Positions 15,904 to 23,681 of a DNA stretch of 64,000 nucleotides are shown one piece after another (the first letter of the stretch is position 1; the number at the start of each line of letters is the position of its first letter). The notes beneath the pieces were generated by a model that saw nothing but the letters and a program-made list of their open reading frames with translations, searched no databases and was not told the origin of the DNA. The translations under genes and the position numbers were made by a program. The stretch comes from Collimonas sp. OK242 (GTDB lineage: Bacteria > Pseudomonadota > Gammaproteobacteria > Burkholderiales > Burkholderiaceae_D): contig NZ_FNOR01000001.1 in the NCBI RefSeq assembly GCF_900107095.1, positions 186,001-250,000 on the forward strand, read 5' to 3'.

Positions 15904-16034
15904 ATGATTGCATTGATAGCAGTTTAGCGCGAAAATGCTATCAATGCTATCAATGCTATCAATGCTATCAATGCTATCAATGCTATCAATGCTATCAATG
16001 CTATCAATGCTATCAATGCTATCAATGCAATCAT
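15904..16034 (-). promoter_or_regulatory. FitA-like operator: 18-bp inverted repeat enclosing a half-site array
   Basis: ATGATTGCATTGATAGCA at 15904-15921 is the exact reverse complement of 16017-16034. The nearest inward pairing is TGATAGCA (15914-15921), 14 bp, TGCTATCA (15936-15943). The arm ends 17 bp from the antitoxin start codon. The half-site TGCTATCA/TGATAGCA matches the inverted repeat I recall for Neisseria FitAB; the orientation there should be checked. The promoter of the TA operon must lie in or next to this element. Confidence 0.75.
15934..16032. repeat. 9-bp tandem repeat (AATGCTATC), ten perfect copies plus one variant
   Basis: Units start at 15934, 15943, 15952, 15961, 15970, 15979, 15988, 15997, 16006 and 16015, all identical. 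A variant AATGCAATC follows at 16024. Each junction recreates TGCTATCA, so the array has ten direct FitA-like half-sites. Reading frames through it (poly-MLS, poly-SID, poly-CYQ) are repeat artefacts. Confidence 0.97.
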
Positions 16035-16047
16035 GGCGATGCAAGAT

Positions 16048-16088
16048 AAAAGGGCTGGAAGACAATCATGTCTCCCAGCCCTTTTTTT
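16048..16088 (-). terminator. Bidirectional Rho-independent terminator after htpG
   Basis: A 14-bp stem with one mismatch (16051-16064 with 16069-16082) has a 4-base loop, flanked by AAA on the left and seven T on the right. It lies 35 bp beyond the htpG stop. The stem is almost the same sequence as the terminator at 12208. Confidence 0.85.
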
Positions 16089-16122
16089 GCCCGCGAACGG
16101 GCGATAAGCCTATCTTCCTGAC

Positions 16123-18036
16123 TTACTTGCCGGCCATGCCCAGCAACATTTCGTTGAGGCGTTTGACGAAACCAGCCGGATCGGCCAACGCACCGCCTTC
16201 GGCCAGCAAGGCCTGGTCGAACAAGATGTGGGACCAGTCGCCGAACTTGGCGTCTTCGTACTTCAGGCGTTGCACCAGCGGGTGATCCGGGTTGATTTCC
16301 AGGATCGGCTTGGAGTCCGGAGCGTCCTGGCCGGCGGCCTTCAGCATGCGCAGCAGGTTGCCCGACAATTCATTTTCGTCGGCCACCAGGCAAGCAGGCG
16401 AGTCGGTCAGGCGGAAGGTGACGCGTACATCCTTGGCCTTGTCGGCCAGTGCGGTCTTCATCTTTTCAACCAGATCCTTGAACTGGGTTTCGGTTTCTTC
16501 GTGCTGTTTCTTCTCGGCTTCATCTTCCAATGTGCCGAGATCGAGGCCGCCCTTGGCTACCGATGCCAGTTCCTTGCCTTCGAAATCCTGCAGGAAAGAC
16601 AGCATCCACTCATCGACGCGATCGGTCAGCAGCAGGACTTCGACGCCTTTCTTGCGGAAAATTTCCAGGTGCGGGCTGTTCTTGGCCGCGGCATAGGTTT
16701 CACCGGTAGCGTAGTAAATCTTGTCCTGGCCTTCTTTCATGCGGCCGATATAGTCGGCGAAGGATACGGTCTGGGCATCGCCGTCGTTGGTAGTCGACGC
16801 AAAGCGCAGCAGCTTGGCGATTCTTTCCTTGTTGCCGGCGTCTTCGCCTATGCCTTCCTTCAATACCTGGCCGAATTCTTTCCAGAATGTGGCGTACTTG
16901 TCTTTTTGCGCCTGGTCGTCGCTGTTCGCCAACTCTTCCAGCAAGCTCAGCACGCGCTTGGTGGAACCTTCGCGGATCACACGCACATCGCGCGATTCTT
17001 GCAGGATTTCACGCGATACATTCAATGGCAGGTCGCTGGAGTCGATCACGCCTTTGACGAAGCGCAGATAGACCGGCATCAGCTGCTCGGCATCGTCCAT
17101 GATGAAGACGCGCTTGATGTACAGCTTGATGCCGCCGCGCTTGTTGCGATCCCAGAGGTCGAATGGCGCATGGCTTGGAACGTACAGCAGCTGCGTGTAT
17201 TCGCTGCGGCCTTCAACCCGGTTGTGGGTGTAGGTCAGCGGCGCTTCGAAATCGTGCGAGACATGCTTGTAGAATTCAACATACTGCTCTTCGGTGATGT
17301 CGGACTTGTTGCGGGCCCACAGCGCACTGGCCTGGTTGACGGTTTCGTATTCGTCCTTGACGACGGTTTCTTTCTTTTCTTCGTCCCATTCTTCTTTCTG
17401 CATCACGATTGGCAGCGAGATATGGTCGGAATATTTGCGGATGATGGATTTCAGTTTCCAGGCCGACAGGTACTCGTCTTCACCTTCGCGCAGATGCAGG
17501 GTGATGTTGGTGCCGCGTGACGGCTTGTCGATCGCTTCGATGCTGAAATCGCCGGCGCCTTCGGATTCCCAGCGCACGCCTTCGGTGGCGTTGGCGCCGG
17601 CGCGGCGGGTATCGACCGTGATCTTGTCGGCGATGATGAACGCGGAGTAGAAGCCGACGCCGAACTGGCCGATCAGGGCGGCATCTTTTTGCTGGTCGCC
17701 GGACAGTTTCGAAAAGAATTCCTTGGTGCCGGACTTGGCGATGGTGCCCAGGTGCGAGATGGCTTCATCGCGGCTCATGCCGATGCCGTTGTCCGAAATC
17801 GTGATGGTGCGCGCGGCCTTGTCGAAAGCGACCTTGATTTTCAGTTCCGGATCGTTCTCGAACAGGGCGCCGTTGTTGATGGCTTCAAAGCGCAGCTTGT
17901 CGGCGGCATCGGATGCATTGGACACCAGCTCGCGCAGGAAAATTTCCTTGTTGGAGTACAGCGAGTGGATCATCAATTGCAGCAGCTGCTTTACTTCTGC
18001 CTGAAAACCAAGGGTTTGCTTTTCGGATACGGCCAT
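16123..18036 (-). CDS. htpG: Chaperone HtpG (bacterial Hsp90)
   Basis: 637 residues, the family's normal length. The N-terminal GHKL ATPase domain shows [27 protein letters not shown] and [12 protein letters not shown]. The middle domain begins near residue 230 and includes [14 protein letters not shown], and the C-terminal dimerisation domain follows. HtpG is a cytoplasmic ATP-dependent chaperone that remodels client proteins after heat stress. A sigma-32 promoter lies about 95 bp upstream, and GAGGAAA precedes the ATG. Confidence 0.97.
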   Translation of the reverse strand: MAVSEKQTLGFQAEVKQLLQLMIHSLYSNKEIFLRELVSNASDAADKLRFEAINNGALFENDPELKIKVAFDKAARTITISDNGIGMSRDEAISHLGTIAKSGTKEFFSKLSGDQQKDAALIGQFGVGFYSAFIIADKITVDTRRAGANATEGVRWESEGAGDFSIEAIDKPSRGTNITLHLREGEDEYLSAWKLKSIIRKYSDHISLPIVMQKEEWDEEKKETVVKDEYETVNQASALWARNKSDITEEQYVEFYKHVSHDFEAPLTYTHNRVEGRSEYTQLLYVPSHAPFDLWDRNKRGGIKLYIKRVFIMDDAEQLMPVYLRFVKGVIDSSDLPLNVSREILQESRDVRVIREGSTKRVLSLLEELANSDDQAQKDKYATFWKEFGQVLKEGIGEDAGNKERIAKLLRFASTTNDGDAQTVSFADYIGRMKEGQDKIYYATGETYAAAKNSPHLEIFRKKGVEVLLLTDRVDEWMLSFLQDFEGKELASVAKGGLDLGTLEDEAEKKQHEETETQFKDLVEKMKTALADKAKDVRVTFRLTDSPACLVADENELSGNLLRMLKAAGQDAPDSKPILEINPDHPLVQRLKYEDAKFGDWSHILFDQALLAEGGALADPAGFVKRLNEMLLGMAGK

Positions 18037-18130
18037 TGTTTCCTCTGTATAAACGTAAAAAATAATGTAAAAACGATAAGGGCGGCCTGCCTGGGTCCGC
18101 TTTCATCGCGTACAGCTGAGTATTGTCCAG

Positions 18131-18158
18131 AAATGGGGAGTAATCCGGATTTTACAAG
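18131..18158 (-). promoter_or_regulatory. Sigma-32 (heat-shock) promoter of htpG
   Basis: On the minus strand, CTTGTAA (18158-18152) and CCCCATTT (18138-18131) are 13 bp apart. The RpoH consensus in Proteobacteria is CTTGAAA, 11-16 bp, CCCCATnT, so one base differs. The position about 95 bp upstream of the htpG start is suitable. Confidence 0.8.
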
Positions 18159-18200
18159 AGTGGGCTAAGAGCGGATTACGTGACGGTTACTTGTATTGTC

Positions 18201-19673
18201 TTATTTGCCACATTCCTGTTCCAGGAAGCGCCAGATCGCCGGATCCGACATCGCCGCCACGTTAACCCGCATCCTGGAAGAGGGTAGCTGGCTGGGCGAG
18301 AACAGGGCGCCGGGCGCCAGCAGGAAGCCCTCGGCCAAGGCCTTTTCTGCCATCACATTGGTGTCGTGCCCGGTATCGGCCCACACAAAGATACCGGCCG
18401 GGGTACTGATGTCGACCGTCATGCCTATCCTTTCCATTTGCCGGATGGTGCGGTCGCGTACGCTATCGAGCTTGTTGCGCAAGCGGTCGAGATGCTTGCG
18501 GTAGTGTCCTTCAGACAGGATTTTATACACTACGCGCTCGCCGACTTCGGCGCTGGTCAGGTTGGTCAGCATCTTGCGGTCGGCAAAATGCTGCGCCAGT
18601 TCGAGCGAGGTGGCGATAAAGCCGGAGCGCAGGTTAGGCGAGAGCGTTTTCGAGAAGCCGCCCATGTAGATTACGCGGTTGAGCTGGTCCAGCGCCGCAA
18701 TGCGGGTCGCCGGCTGGATCGCGGAGCCGGGATGCATGTCGCAATAGATATCGTCCTCGACGATCATGAAATCATGCTCTTCAGCCAGCTTGAGGATCTG
18801 GAACGCCTTGGCTGCCGACAGCGAGGTCGAGGTCGGATTGTGCAGCACCGACACCAGCACATACAACTTGGGTTTGTGCAGCGCCGCCAGTTCCGCCAGT
18901 TTCGCCATATCCGGGCCGTCGGCCAGGCGCGGCACGCCGACCACTTTGGCGCCCAGCGCGGCAAACGAGGCGAACATCAGGAACCACGATGGATCATCGA
19001 CAAAAATCACATCGCCAGGCTGGGTAAAGTGGCGCGCCACCAGGTCGAGCGCCTGGGTGACGCCGGTGGTGGTGACGAATTGCTCCGGCGTCGCGGCGAT
19101 TTCCAGCTCGGCCATTTTCAACTGCAGTTGCTGGCGCAGCGGCAGGAAGCCCTGTGGAATCCCATAGGAAAGCAATTGCGCCGGATTTTGCCGGCTGATG
19201 CTGCGCAAGGCGTTGGCAATCAGATCGGCATCCAGCCATTCGCTGGGAAACATGCCGGAGCCGGGCATTTTCTTGTTCGGCGCCTGCTGGTGCATATTGC
19301 GCACCAGCCAGACTACATCGATCAGTTGCGGCTGCTTGTCGCTGGCGGAACTGCTGCCGCGGTCAGCCAGCAGCGGCGAGCGTTCGCGCACATAGAAACC
19401 TGACCCGCGCCGCGATTCCAGGCAGCCCTTGGCGACCAGCCGGTCATAGGCTTCAACTACCGTGAAACGCGAGACGCTGTGGCTGTCGGCAAACTGGCGG
19501 ATCGACGGCATGCGGGCGCCGGTACGCAACAGGCGGTCGCTGATGCGGGTTTCGATGGAGCGCACGATTTGCTCGACCAGGGAGGTGTCGCTATCGCGCG
19601 ACAACAGTTGCGCAGCAGCCGGAGTCGGCAGCTGGCTGCTGTTCAGCTTGCGTGGAGGGCTTGTGTTAGTCAC
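18201..19673 (-). CDS. MocR-type GntR-family regulator with aminotransferase domain
   Basis: A 490-residue protein. An N-terminal GntR winged helix (about 30-100: MPSIRQFADSHSVSRFTVVEAYDRL) is joined to a fold-type I aminotransferase domain (about 130-490) with DDPSWFL, VEDDIYCDMH and the PLP-lysine loop MGGFSKTLSPNLRSGF. MocR proteins use PLP or an amino-compound aldimine as the signal. The start appears to be GTG at 19673. It is divergent from a DUF2917-LysE-EamA series, and ACTGTATTGGT repeats lie in the gap. Confidence 0.9.
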   Translation of the reverse strand: MTNTSPPRKLNSSQLPTPAAAQLLSRDSDTSLVEQIVRSIETRISDRLLRTGARMPSIRQFADSHSVSRFTVVEAYDRLVAKGCLESRRGSGFYVRERSPLLADRGSSSASDKQPQLIDVVWLVRNMHQQAPNKKMPGSGMFPSEWLDADLIANALRSISRQNPAQLLSYGIPQGFLPLRQQLQLKMAELEIAATPEQFVTTTGVTQALDLVARHFTQPGDVIFVDDPSWFLMFASFAALGAKVVGVPRLADGPDMAKLAELAALHKPKLYVLVSVLHNPTSTSLSAAKAFQILKLAEEHDFMIVEDDIYCDMHPGSAIQPATRIAALDQLNRVIYMGGFSKTLSPNLRSGFIATSLELAQHFADRKMLTNLTSAEVGERVVYKILSEGHYRKHLDRLRNKLDSVRDRTIRQMERIGMTVDISTPAGIFVWADTGHDTNVMAEKALAEGFLLAPGALFSPSQLPSSRMRVNVAAMSDPAIWRFLEQECGK

Positions 19674-19740
19674 TGTATTGGTAATTTCGCCGGGACAATG
19701 TCAGGAATTACTTGCTTAACTGTATTGGTACTGTATTGGT
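19672..19740. promoter_or_regulatory. Three ACTGTATTGGT direct repeats, candidate MocR operator
   Basis: ACTGTATTGGT occurs at 19672, 19719 and 19730 in the gap between the divergent MocR and DUF2917 genes. The last two abut, and the first overlaps the MocR start codon. The head-to-tail arrangement fits the direct-repeat sites described for MocR/GabR-type regulators. Autoregulation plus control of the divergent genes is inferred. Confidence 0.65.
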
Positions 19741-19808
19741 TTTGTGGCTTAGCATAGACCTAAATCCTGAATGCAGCAACTCCCAAAGCCTTCGAAAGCG
19801 ACTTCGCC

Positions 19809-20129
19809 ATGCAAACACTATTCGAACAACAGTCTCATAATTTGTCGGGCGGCAGTACGCTGTCCGGCGTCACCGACAGTGAATTGATATTGCGGGTAGT
19901 CAGCGGCCGCGTCTGGGTCACATTTGAAGGGCAGCCCGAAGACCATTGGCTACATGCCGGCCGCTCGCTGACCTTGCTGCCGGGCCGGATGGTGGTGGTC
20001 GAGTCCGATCCTGGCAGCAGCCGCATCACCCTGACCGGCCGGCCGCAACGCGGCACGACCAGCCTGCTGCGGGCGTTGCTGATGCGCCTGCGCGGGCCCG
20101 GCTTCCATCCTGCTACAAGTGTGTCGTGA
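19809..20129 (+). CDS. DUF2917 domain protein
   Basis: A 106-residue protein with a small beta-rich, cupin-like DUF2917 domain (LRVVSGRVWVTFEG, DHWLHAGRSLTLLPG, VVVESDPGSSRI) and a basic tail. The family has no established function. It starts downstream of the repeated MocR-type sites and its TGA overlaps the ATG of the LysE gene (TGATG), so the two are translated together. Confidence 0.8.
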   Translation: MQTLFEQQSHNLSGGSTLSGVTDSELILRVVSGRVWVTFEGQPEDHWLHAGRSLTLLPGRMVVVESDPGSSRITLTGRPQRGTTSLLRALLMRLRGPGFHPATSVS

Positions 20130-20722
20130 TGTTGGAGACCTTGCTGCCGCTGGCCGTATTTGCCTTTGTGTCGTCGATCACGCCGGGGCCGAACAACATC
20201 ATGCTGACCTCATCCGGCATCATGTTCGGCTTCAACCGGACTATTCCGCACATACTCGGCGTGACCTTCGGGTTTGGCCTGCTGCTGGTGCTGTGCGCTG
20301 CCGGCATCGGCGGCCTGGTGCTGGCGTTGCCATCGATTCACGTCATCCTGAAAACCCTGGGTTCGGCCTATTTGCTGTATCTGGCCTGGAAGCTTCGCGA
20401 TATGTCGTTCAAGTCGGAGGTCGGCGCCAACCATAAGCCGATGACCTTCCTTGCGGCGGCGGCATTCCAGGCCGCCAACCCGAAGGCCTGGATCATGGGC
20501 GTCACCAGTGCTTCGGCATTTTTGCCGCCGCTACAGCCGATCTGGTTGTCGATTGCTATCTATTGCCTGGTGTTCTGCGTCATCAACCTGCCGTGCGTGG
20601 GCATCTGGGCCGGCACCGGTTCGGTATTGCGGCGCTATCTGGCGCAACCCGTATGGCAACGTGTGTTTTGCACGGTGATGGTGCTGCTGACTATTTACTC
20701 TGCGGTTTCAATCTGGCTCTGA
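20129..20722 (+). CDS. LysE/RhtB-family amino acid exporter
   Basis: A 197-residue membrane protein with about six helices. The family signature SSITPGPNNIML lies near residue 15, and AFQAANPKAWIMG near residue 115 is also typical. LysE/RhtB proteins export amino acids or related compounds by proton exchange. The start is fixed by the TGATG overlap with the DUF2917 gene. The divergent MocR regulator suggests induction by an amino compound. Confidence 0.9.
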   Translation: MLETLLPLAVFAFVSSITPGPNNIMLTSSGIMFGFNRTIPHILGVTFGFGLLLVLCAAGIGGLVLALPSIHVILKTLGSAYLLYLAWKLRDMSFKSEVGANHKPMTFLAAAAFQAANPKAWIMGVTSASAFLPPLQPIWLSIAIYCLVFCVINLPCVGIWAGTGSVLRRYLAQPVWQRVFCTVMVLLTIYSAVSIWL

Positions 20723-20756
20723 TCCGGCCTTGACAACTATTCGAAAGATGCGCGGC

Positions 20757-21635
20757 ATGACGGACGAATCGAGGGGCATGTGGCTGGGGCTGGTCGGGGT
20801 GGCGGTGTTCAGCCTGACCCTGCCGTTTACCCGGATGGCGGTGGCAGAGCTGAATCCGGTGTTTGTCGCATTCGGCCGGGCGGTGGTGGCTGCGCTGTGT
20901 TCGATATTACTGCTGTGGAAACTGAAAGCGCCGCTGCCGACCGCCGCCCAGTGGCAAGCTCTGGCGCTGACCGCGCTGGGCGTGGTGATCGGCTTCCCTT
21001 TGTTTTCATCGGTGGCGATGCGTTATGTGCCGGCCGCACACGGCGCCATCGTGCTCGGCATCTTGCCGCTGGCGACGGCCATGTTTGGCGCCTTGCGATT
21101 TGGCGAGCGGCCATCGGCAGGATTCTGGATTGCCGCCGTGGTCGGCAGCGCTATCGTTGTTGTTTTTGCACTGAGCCAGGGCGGCGGCAGTTTGCAAGCC
21201 GCGGATCTGGCCTTGCTGGCCGCAGTGGTGGCTGCCGCCATGGGCTACGCGGAAGGCGGACGCTTGTCGCAAACCATGGGCGGGCAGCAGGTGATCGCCT
21301 GGGCGCTGGTCATGGCATTGCCAGTCTTGCTGCCGATAACACTCTGGCTGGGCTGGCAATATGGCGTCAGCGCTTCGCCCAAGGCTTGGCTGGGCTTTGC
21401 CTATGTGTCGCTGTTTTCGATGTTTATCGGTTTCTTCTTCTGGTACAAGGGTTTGGCGCTGGGCGGTATTGCGCGGGTTGGTCAGGTGCAACTGTTGCAG
21501 CCGTTCCTGACGCTGCTGGGGGCCGCATTGATATTGGGCGAGGCCCTGGATAGCAGCAATATATTGTTTGCGCTGACAGTGCTGGCGGTGGTGGCGTTTG
21601 GCCGCAAAATGGCGGTGCGGCGGCAAGCGGCATAG
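20757..21635 (+). CDS. EamA/DMT-superfamily transporter
   Basis: About 292 residues with ten predicted helices in two EamA repeats (first LVGVAVFSLTLPFTRMAVAELNP, second LLAAVVAAAMGYAEG onward). DMT proteins are usually exporters of small metabolites. It follows the LysE gene by about 34 bp and is likely co-transcribed. Alternative in-frame starts lie at 20730 (TTG) and 20748; no strong ribosome binding site decides. Confidence 0.85.
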   Translation: MTDESRGMWLGLVGVAVFSLTLPFTRMAVAELNPVFVAFGRAVVAALCSILLLWKLKAPLPTAAQWQALALTALGVVIGFPLFSSVAMRYVPAAHGAIVLGILPLATAMFGALRFGERPSAGFWIAAVVGSAIVVVFALSQGGGSLQAADLALLAAVVAAAMGYAEGGRLSQTMGGQQVIAWALVMALPVLLPITLWLGWQYGVSASPKAWLGFAYVSLFSMFIGFFFWYKGLALGGIARVGQVQLLQPFLTLLGAALILGEALDSSNILFALTVLAVVAFGRKMAVRRQAA

Positions 21636-21782
21636 CAAAATATAAAGCCGGGCTTTCGCAAAGTTGGCGGTAGGTGAGATAATCACATATTAGTCGGGAT
21701 CGAACCGGCTGTATCCCATTTATCCCTTCATTGCTGCTGTTGCCAAAAGCGTCGGCAAATGATCATTTTTTCGGAGTGTCAG

Positions 21783-22241
21783 ATGTCTGTATATGAAAAG
21801 TTGGAAGCCCTGAATATCACGCTGCCAGCGGTAGTTACGCCTGCCGCCGCTTATGTTATGTACGCCCAAAGCGGCAACACGGTTTACCTGTCCGGCCATT
21901 TGCCTAAGAAAGACGGCAAGATCTGGGTCGGCCAACTGGGCAAGGACACGACTACTGAAGAAGCCAAATTGGCGGCGCGCAGCATTGCGATTGATCTGAT
22001 CGCCACCTTGCAAGCTGCTTGCGGCGGCGATCTGAAGCGCGTCAAACGCATCGTCAAGCTGATGAGCCTGGTGAATTCAACGCCTGATTTCACGGAACAG
22101 CACCTGGTCACCAACGGCGCCTCCGAATTGATCGGCGAAGTGTTTGGCGAGCAAGGCAAGCATGCCCGTTCCGCATTTGGTGTAGCACAGCTGCCGTTGG
22201 GCGCCTGCGTGGAAATTGAAATGATTGCTGAACTGGAGTAG
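21783..22241 (+). CDS. RidA (YjgF/YER057c) family protein
   Basis: About 152 residues, the longer YjgF subtype. The motifs TVYLSGHLPKKDGKIWVGQLG and RIVKLMSLVNSTPDFTEQHLV are characteristic. RidA proteins hydrolyse reactive enamine/imine intermediates released by PLP enzymes. The start at 21783 has GGAG 7 bp upstream, better than 21759. A PLP aminotransferase gene follows, a sensible functional pairing. Confidence 0.9.
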   Translation: MSVYEKLEALNITLPAVVTPAAAYVMYAQSGNTVYLSGHLPKKDGKIWVGQLGKDTTTEEAKLAARSIAIDLIATLQAACGGDLKRVKRIVKLMSLVNSTPDFTEQHLVTNGASELIGEVFGEQGKHARSAFGVAQLPLGACVEIEMIAELE

Positions 22242-22402
22242 TCCTCTGACGTAGTGGCGTAACACTGGTAGCGCTATCCGCTGCCAGCCCAGGAGACGGC
22301 AGATCATAAAAATCCACGGGCTGTTGCAATCCGGTTCGAGCTTCGGCTTGGCCCGGCAATTGACAACAGTCACTCAGAACAAGATCACTTGAAGAGAATC
22401 GT

Positions 22403-23596
22403 ATGAAAATCGAAAACCCAACACCGCTGCAATGGCATTTTTCGCAGCGCGCACAGAAATTGCAAAGCTCGGCGATCCGTGAAATCCTCAAGATCACCAT
22501 GCGCCCGGAAATCATTTCCTTCGCCGGCGGCCTGCCGTCGCCGGCCACTTTCCCGGTCGAGCAATTGAAAGTGGCGTTTGACAAAATACTGTCGCAACAA
22601 GGCAAGGTCGCTTTGCAATACGGTCCGACCGATGGTTACGGCCCGCTGCGCGAGTGGGTCGCCAACTCCTTGTCGACCAACGGCGCCAAGATCATGGCGA
22701 ATCAGGTCATGATGACTTCCGGTTCGCAGCAGGGCCTGGATTTGCTGGGCAAGGTACTGATCGATGAAGGCAGCAAGGTGTTGGTGGAAACGCCTAGTTA
22801 TCTGGGCGCGTTGCAAGCCTTTTCGCTGTACGGCCCAGAGTTCGTCTCGGTGCCCGCCGACGACGGTGGCCTGATCCCGGAAACCGTAGCGACCCTGGGG
22901 CAGGGCGCGCGCATGTTATATGCCTTGCCGAATTTCCAGAATCCTACTGGACGTACTTTGTCGGTAGAACGCCGTCACGCTCTGGTCGACATCTGCGCAC
23001 GACTCGGTTTGCCGCTGATCGAAGATGATCCTTACGGCGCCCTCAGCTATCGTGCAGAACCGTTACCGAAGATGCTCAGCATGAATCCGGGCGGCGTGAT
23101 TTACATGGGTTCCTTCTCCAAGATTCTGACACCAGGAATACGCCTCGGTTACGTCGTCGCGCCACGCGCGCTGATCGAAAAGATGGAGCAGGCCAAGCAA
23201 GCTACCGATCTGCACACTTCCCAGCTGACGCAGATGGTGGTGTACGAGACCATCAAGGACGGTTTCCTCGACCAGCATATCCCGACCATCCGCAAACTGT
23301 ATTCCGCTCAGTGCGACGCCATGCTGGATGCGCTGCAAACGTATTTCCCCAGCGGCGTTAGCTGGACCAGGCCGGAAGGCGGCATGTTCATCTGGGTCAC
23401 TTTGCCTAAGCACATCGACAGCGTCAAGTTGTTGGCGGAAGCAGTGGAGCAGCACGTGGCATTCGTGCCGGGTGGGCCGTTCTATGGCAACACACCGGAA
23501 CAGCATACCTTGCGCCTGAGTTTTGTGACTGTACCGCCGGCCAAGATACGCGAAGGCATAGAGCGCCTGGGTAAATTGATCGCTGCCAAGATGTAA
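22403..23596 (+). CDS. PLP-dependent aminotransferase (LysN/2-aminoadipate-type, MocR-like fold)
   Basis: A 397-residue fold-type I aminotransferase. It shows EIISFAGGLPSPATFP, TSGSQQGLDLLGK, ALPNFQNPTGRTLS, EDDPYGALSY and the PLP-lysine loop MGSFSKILTPGIRLGY. The pattern matches the LysN/ARO8 group acting on aromatic, branched or 2-aminoadipate substrates; exact specificity is unclear. There is no HTH domain, so it is an enzyme and not a MocR regulator. RidA upstream may detoxify its intermediates. Confidence 0.88.
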   Translation: MKIENPTPLQWHFSQRAQKLQSSAIREILKITMRPEIISFAGGLPSPATFPVEQLKVAFDKILSQQGKVALQYGPTDGYGPLREWVANSLSTNGAKIMANQVMMTSGSQQGLDLLGKVLIDEGSKVLVETPSYLGALQAFSLYGPEFVSVPADDGGLIPETVATLGQGARMLYALPNFQNPTGRTLSVERRHALVDICARLGLPLIEDDPYGALSYRAEPLPKMLSMNPGGVIYMGSFSKILTPGIRLGYVVAPRALIEKMEQAKQATDLHTSQLTQMVVYETIKDGFLDQHIPTIRKLYSAQCDAMLDALQTYFPSGVSWTRPEGGMFIWVTLPKHIDSVKLLAEAVEQHVAFVPGGPFYGNTPEQHTLRLSFVTVPPAKIREGIERLGKLIAAKM

Positions 23597-23649
23597 ATCC
23601 CTGTTGCGTAGGATGGGCAAAAAAACTGCCCACCCTGCTTGGCAGAATG

Positions 23650-23676
23650 AAAAAGCCGGCTTCAAGCCGGCTTTTT
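23650..23676. terminator. Bidirectional terminator between the aminotransferase gene and parC
   Basis: An AAAAAGCCGGC / GCCGGCTTTTT inverted repeat with a short loop lies between two convergent genes, with A and T tracts on both sides. Confidence 0.9.
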
Positions 23677-23681
23677 CATTT

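Noticed and set aside
15934-16032. Possible CRISPR array
   Set aside because: Units are 9 bp with no spacers, and no cas genes are near. It is a tandem repeat.
15789-16285. Low-complexity reading frames (poly-MLS, poly-SID, poly-CYQ) through 15934-16032
   Set aside because: They are produced by translating the 9-bp tandem repeat, which stays in frame because 9 is divisible by 3. No other coding signal is present.
16228-17520. Plus-strand 430-codon frame opposite htpG
   Set aside because: Antisense shadow of HtpG, with no recognisable motif.
22403-23596. A second MocR regulator
   Set aside because: The aminotransferase lacks the N-terminal winged-helix domain, so it is an enzyme.
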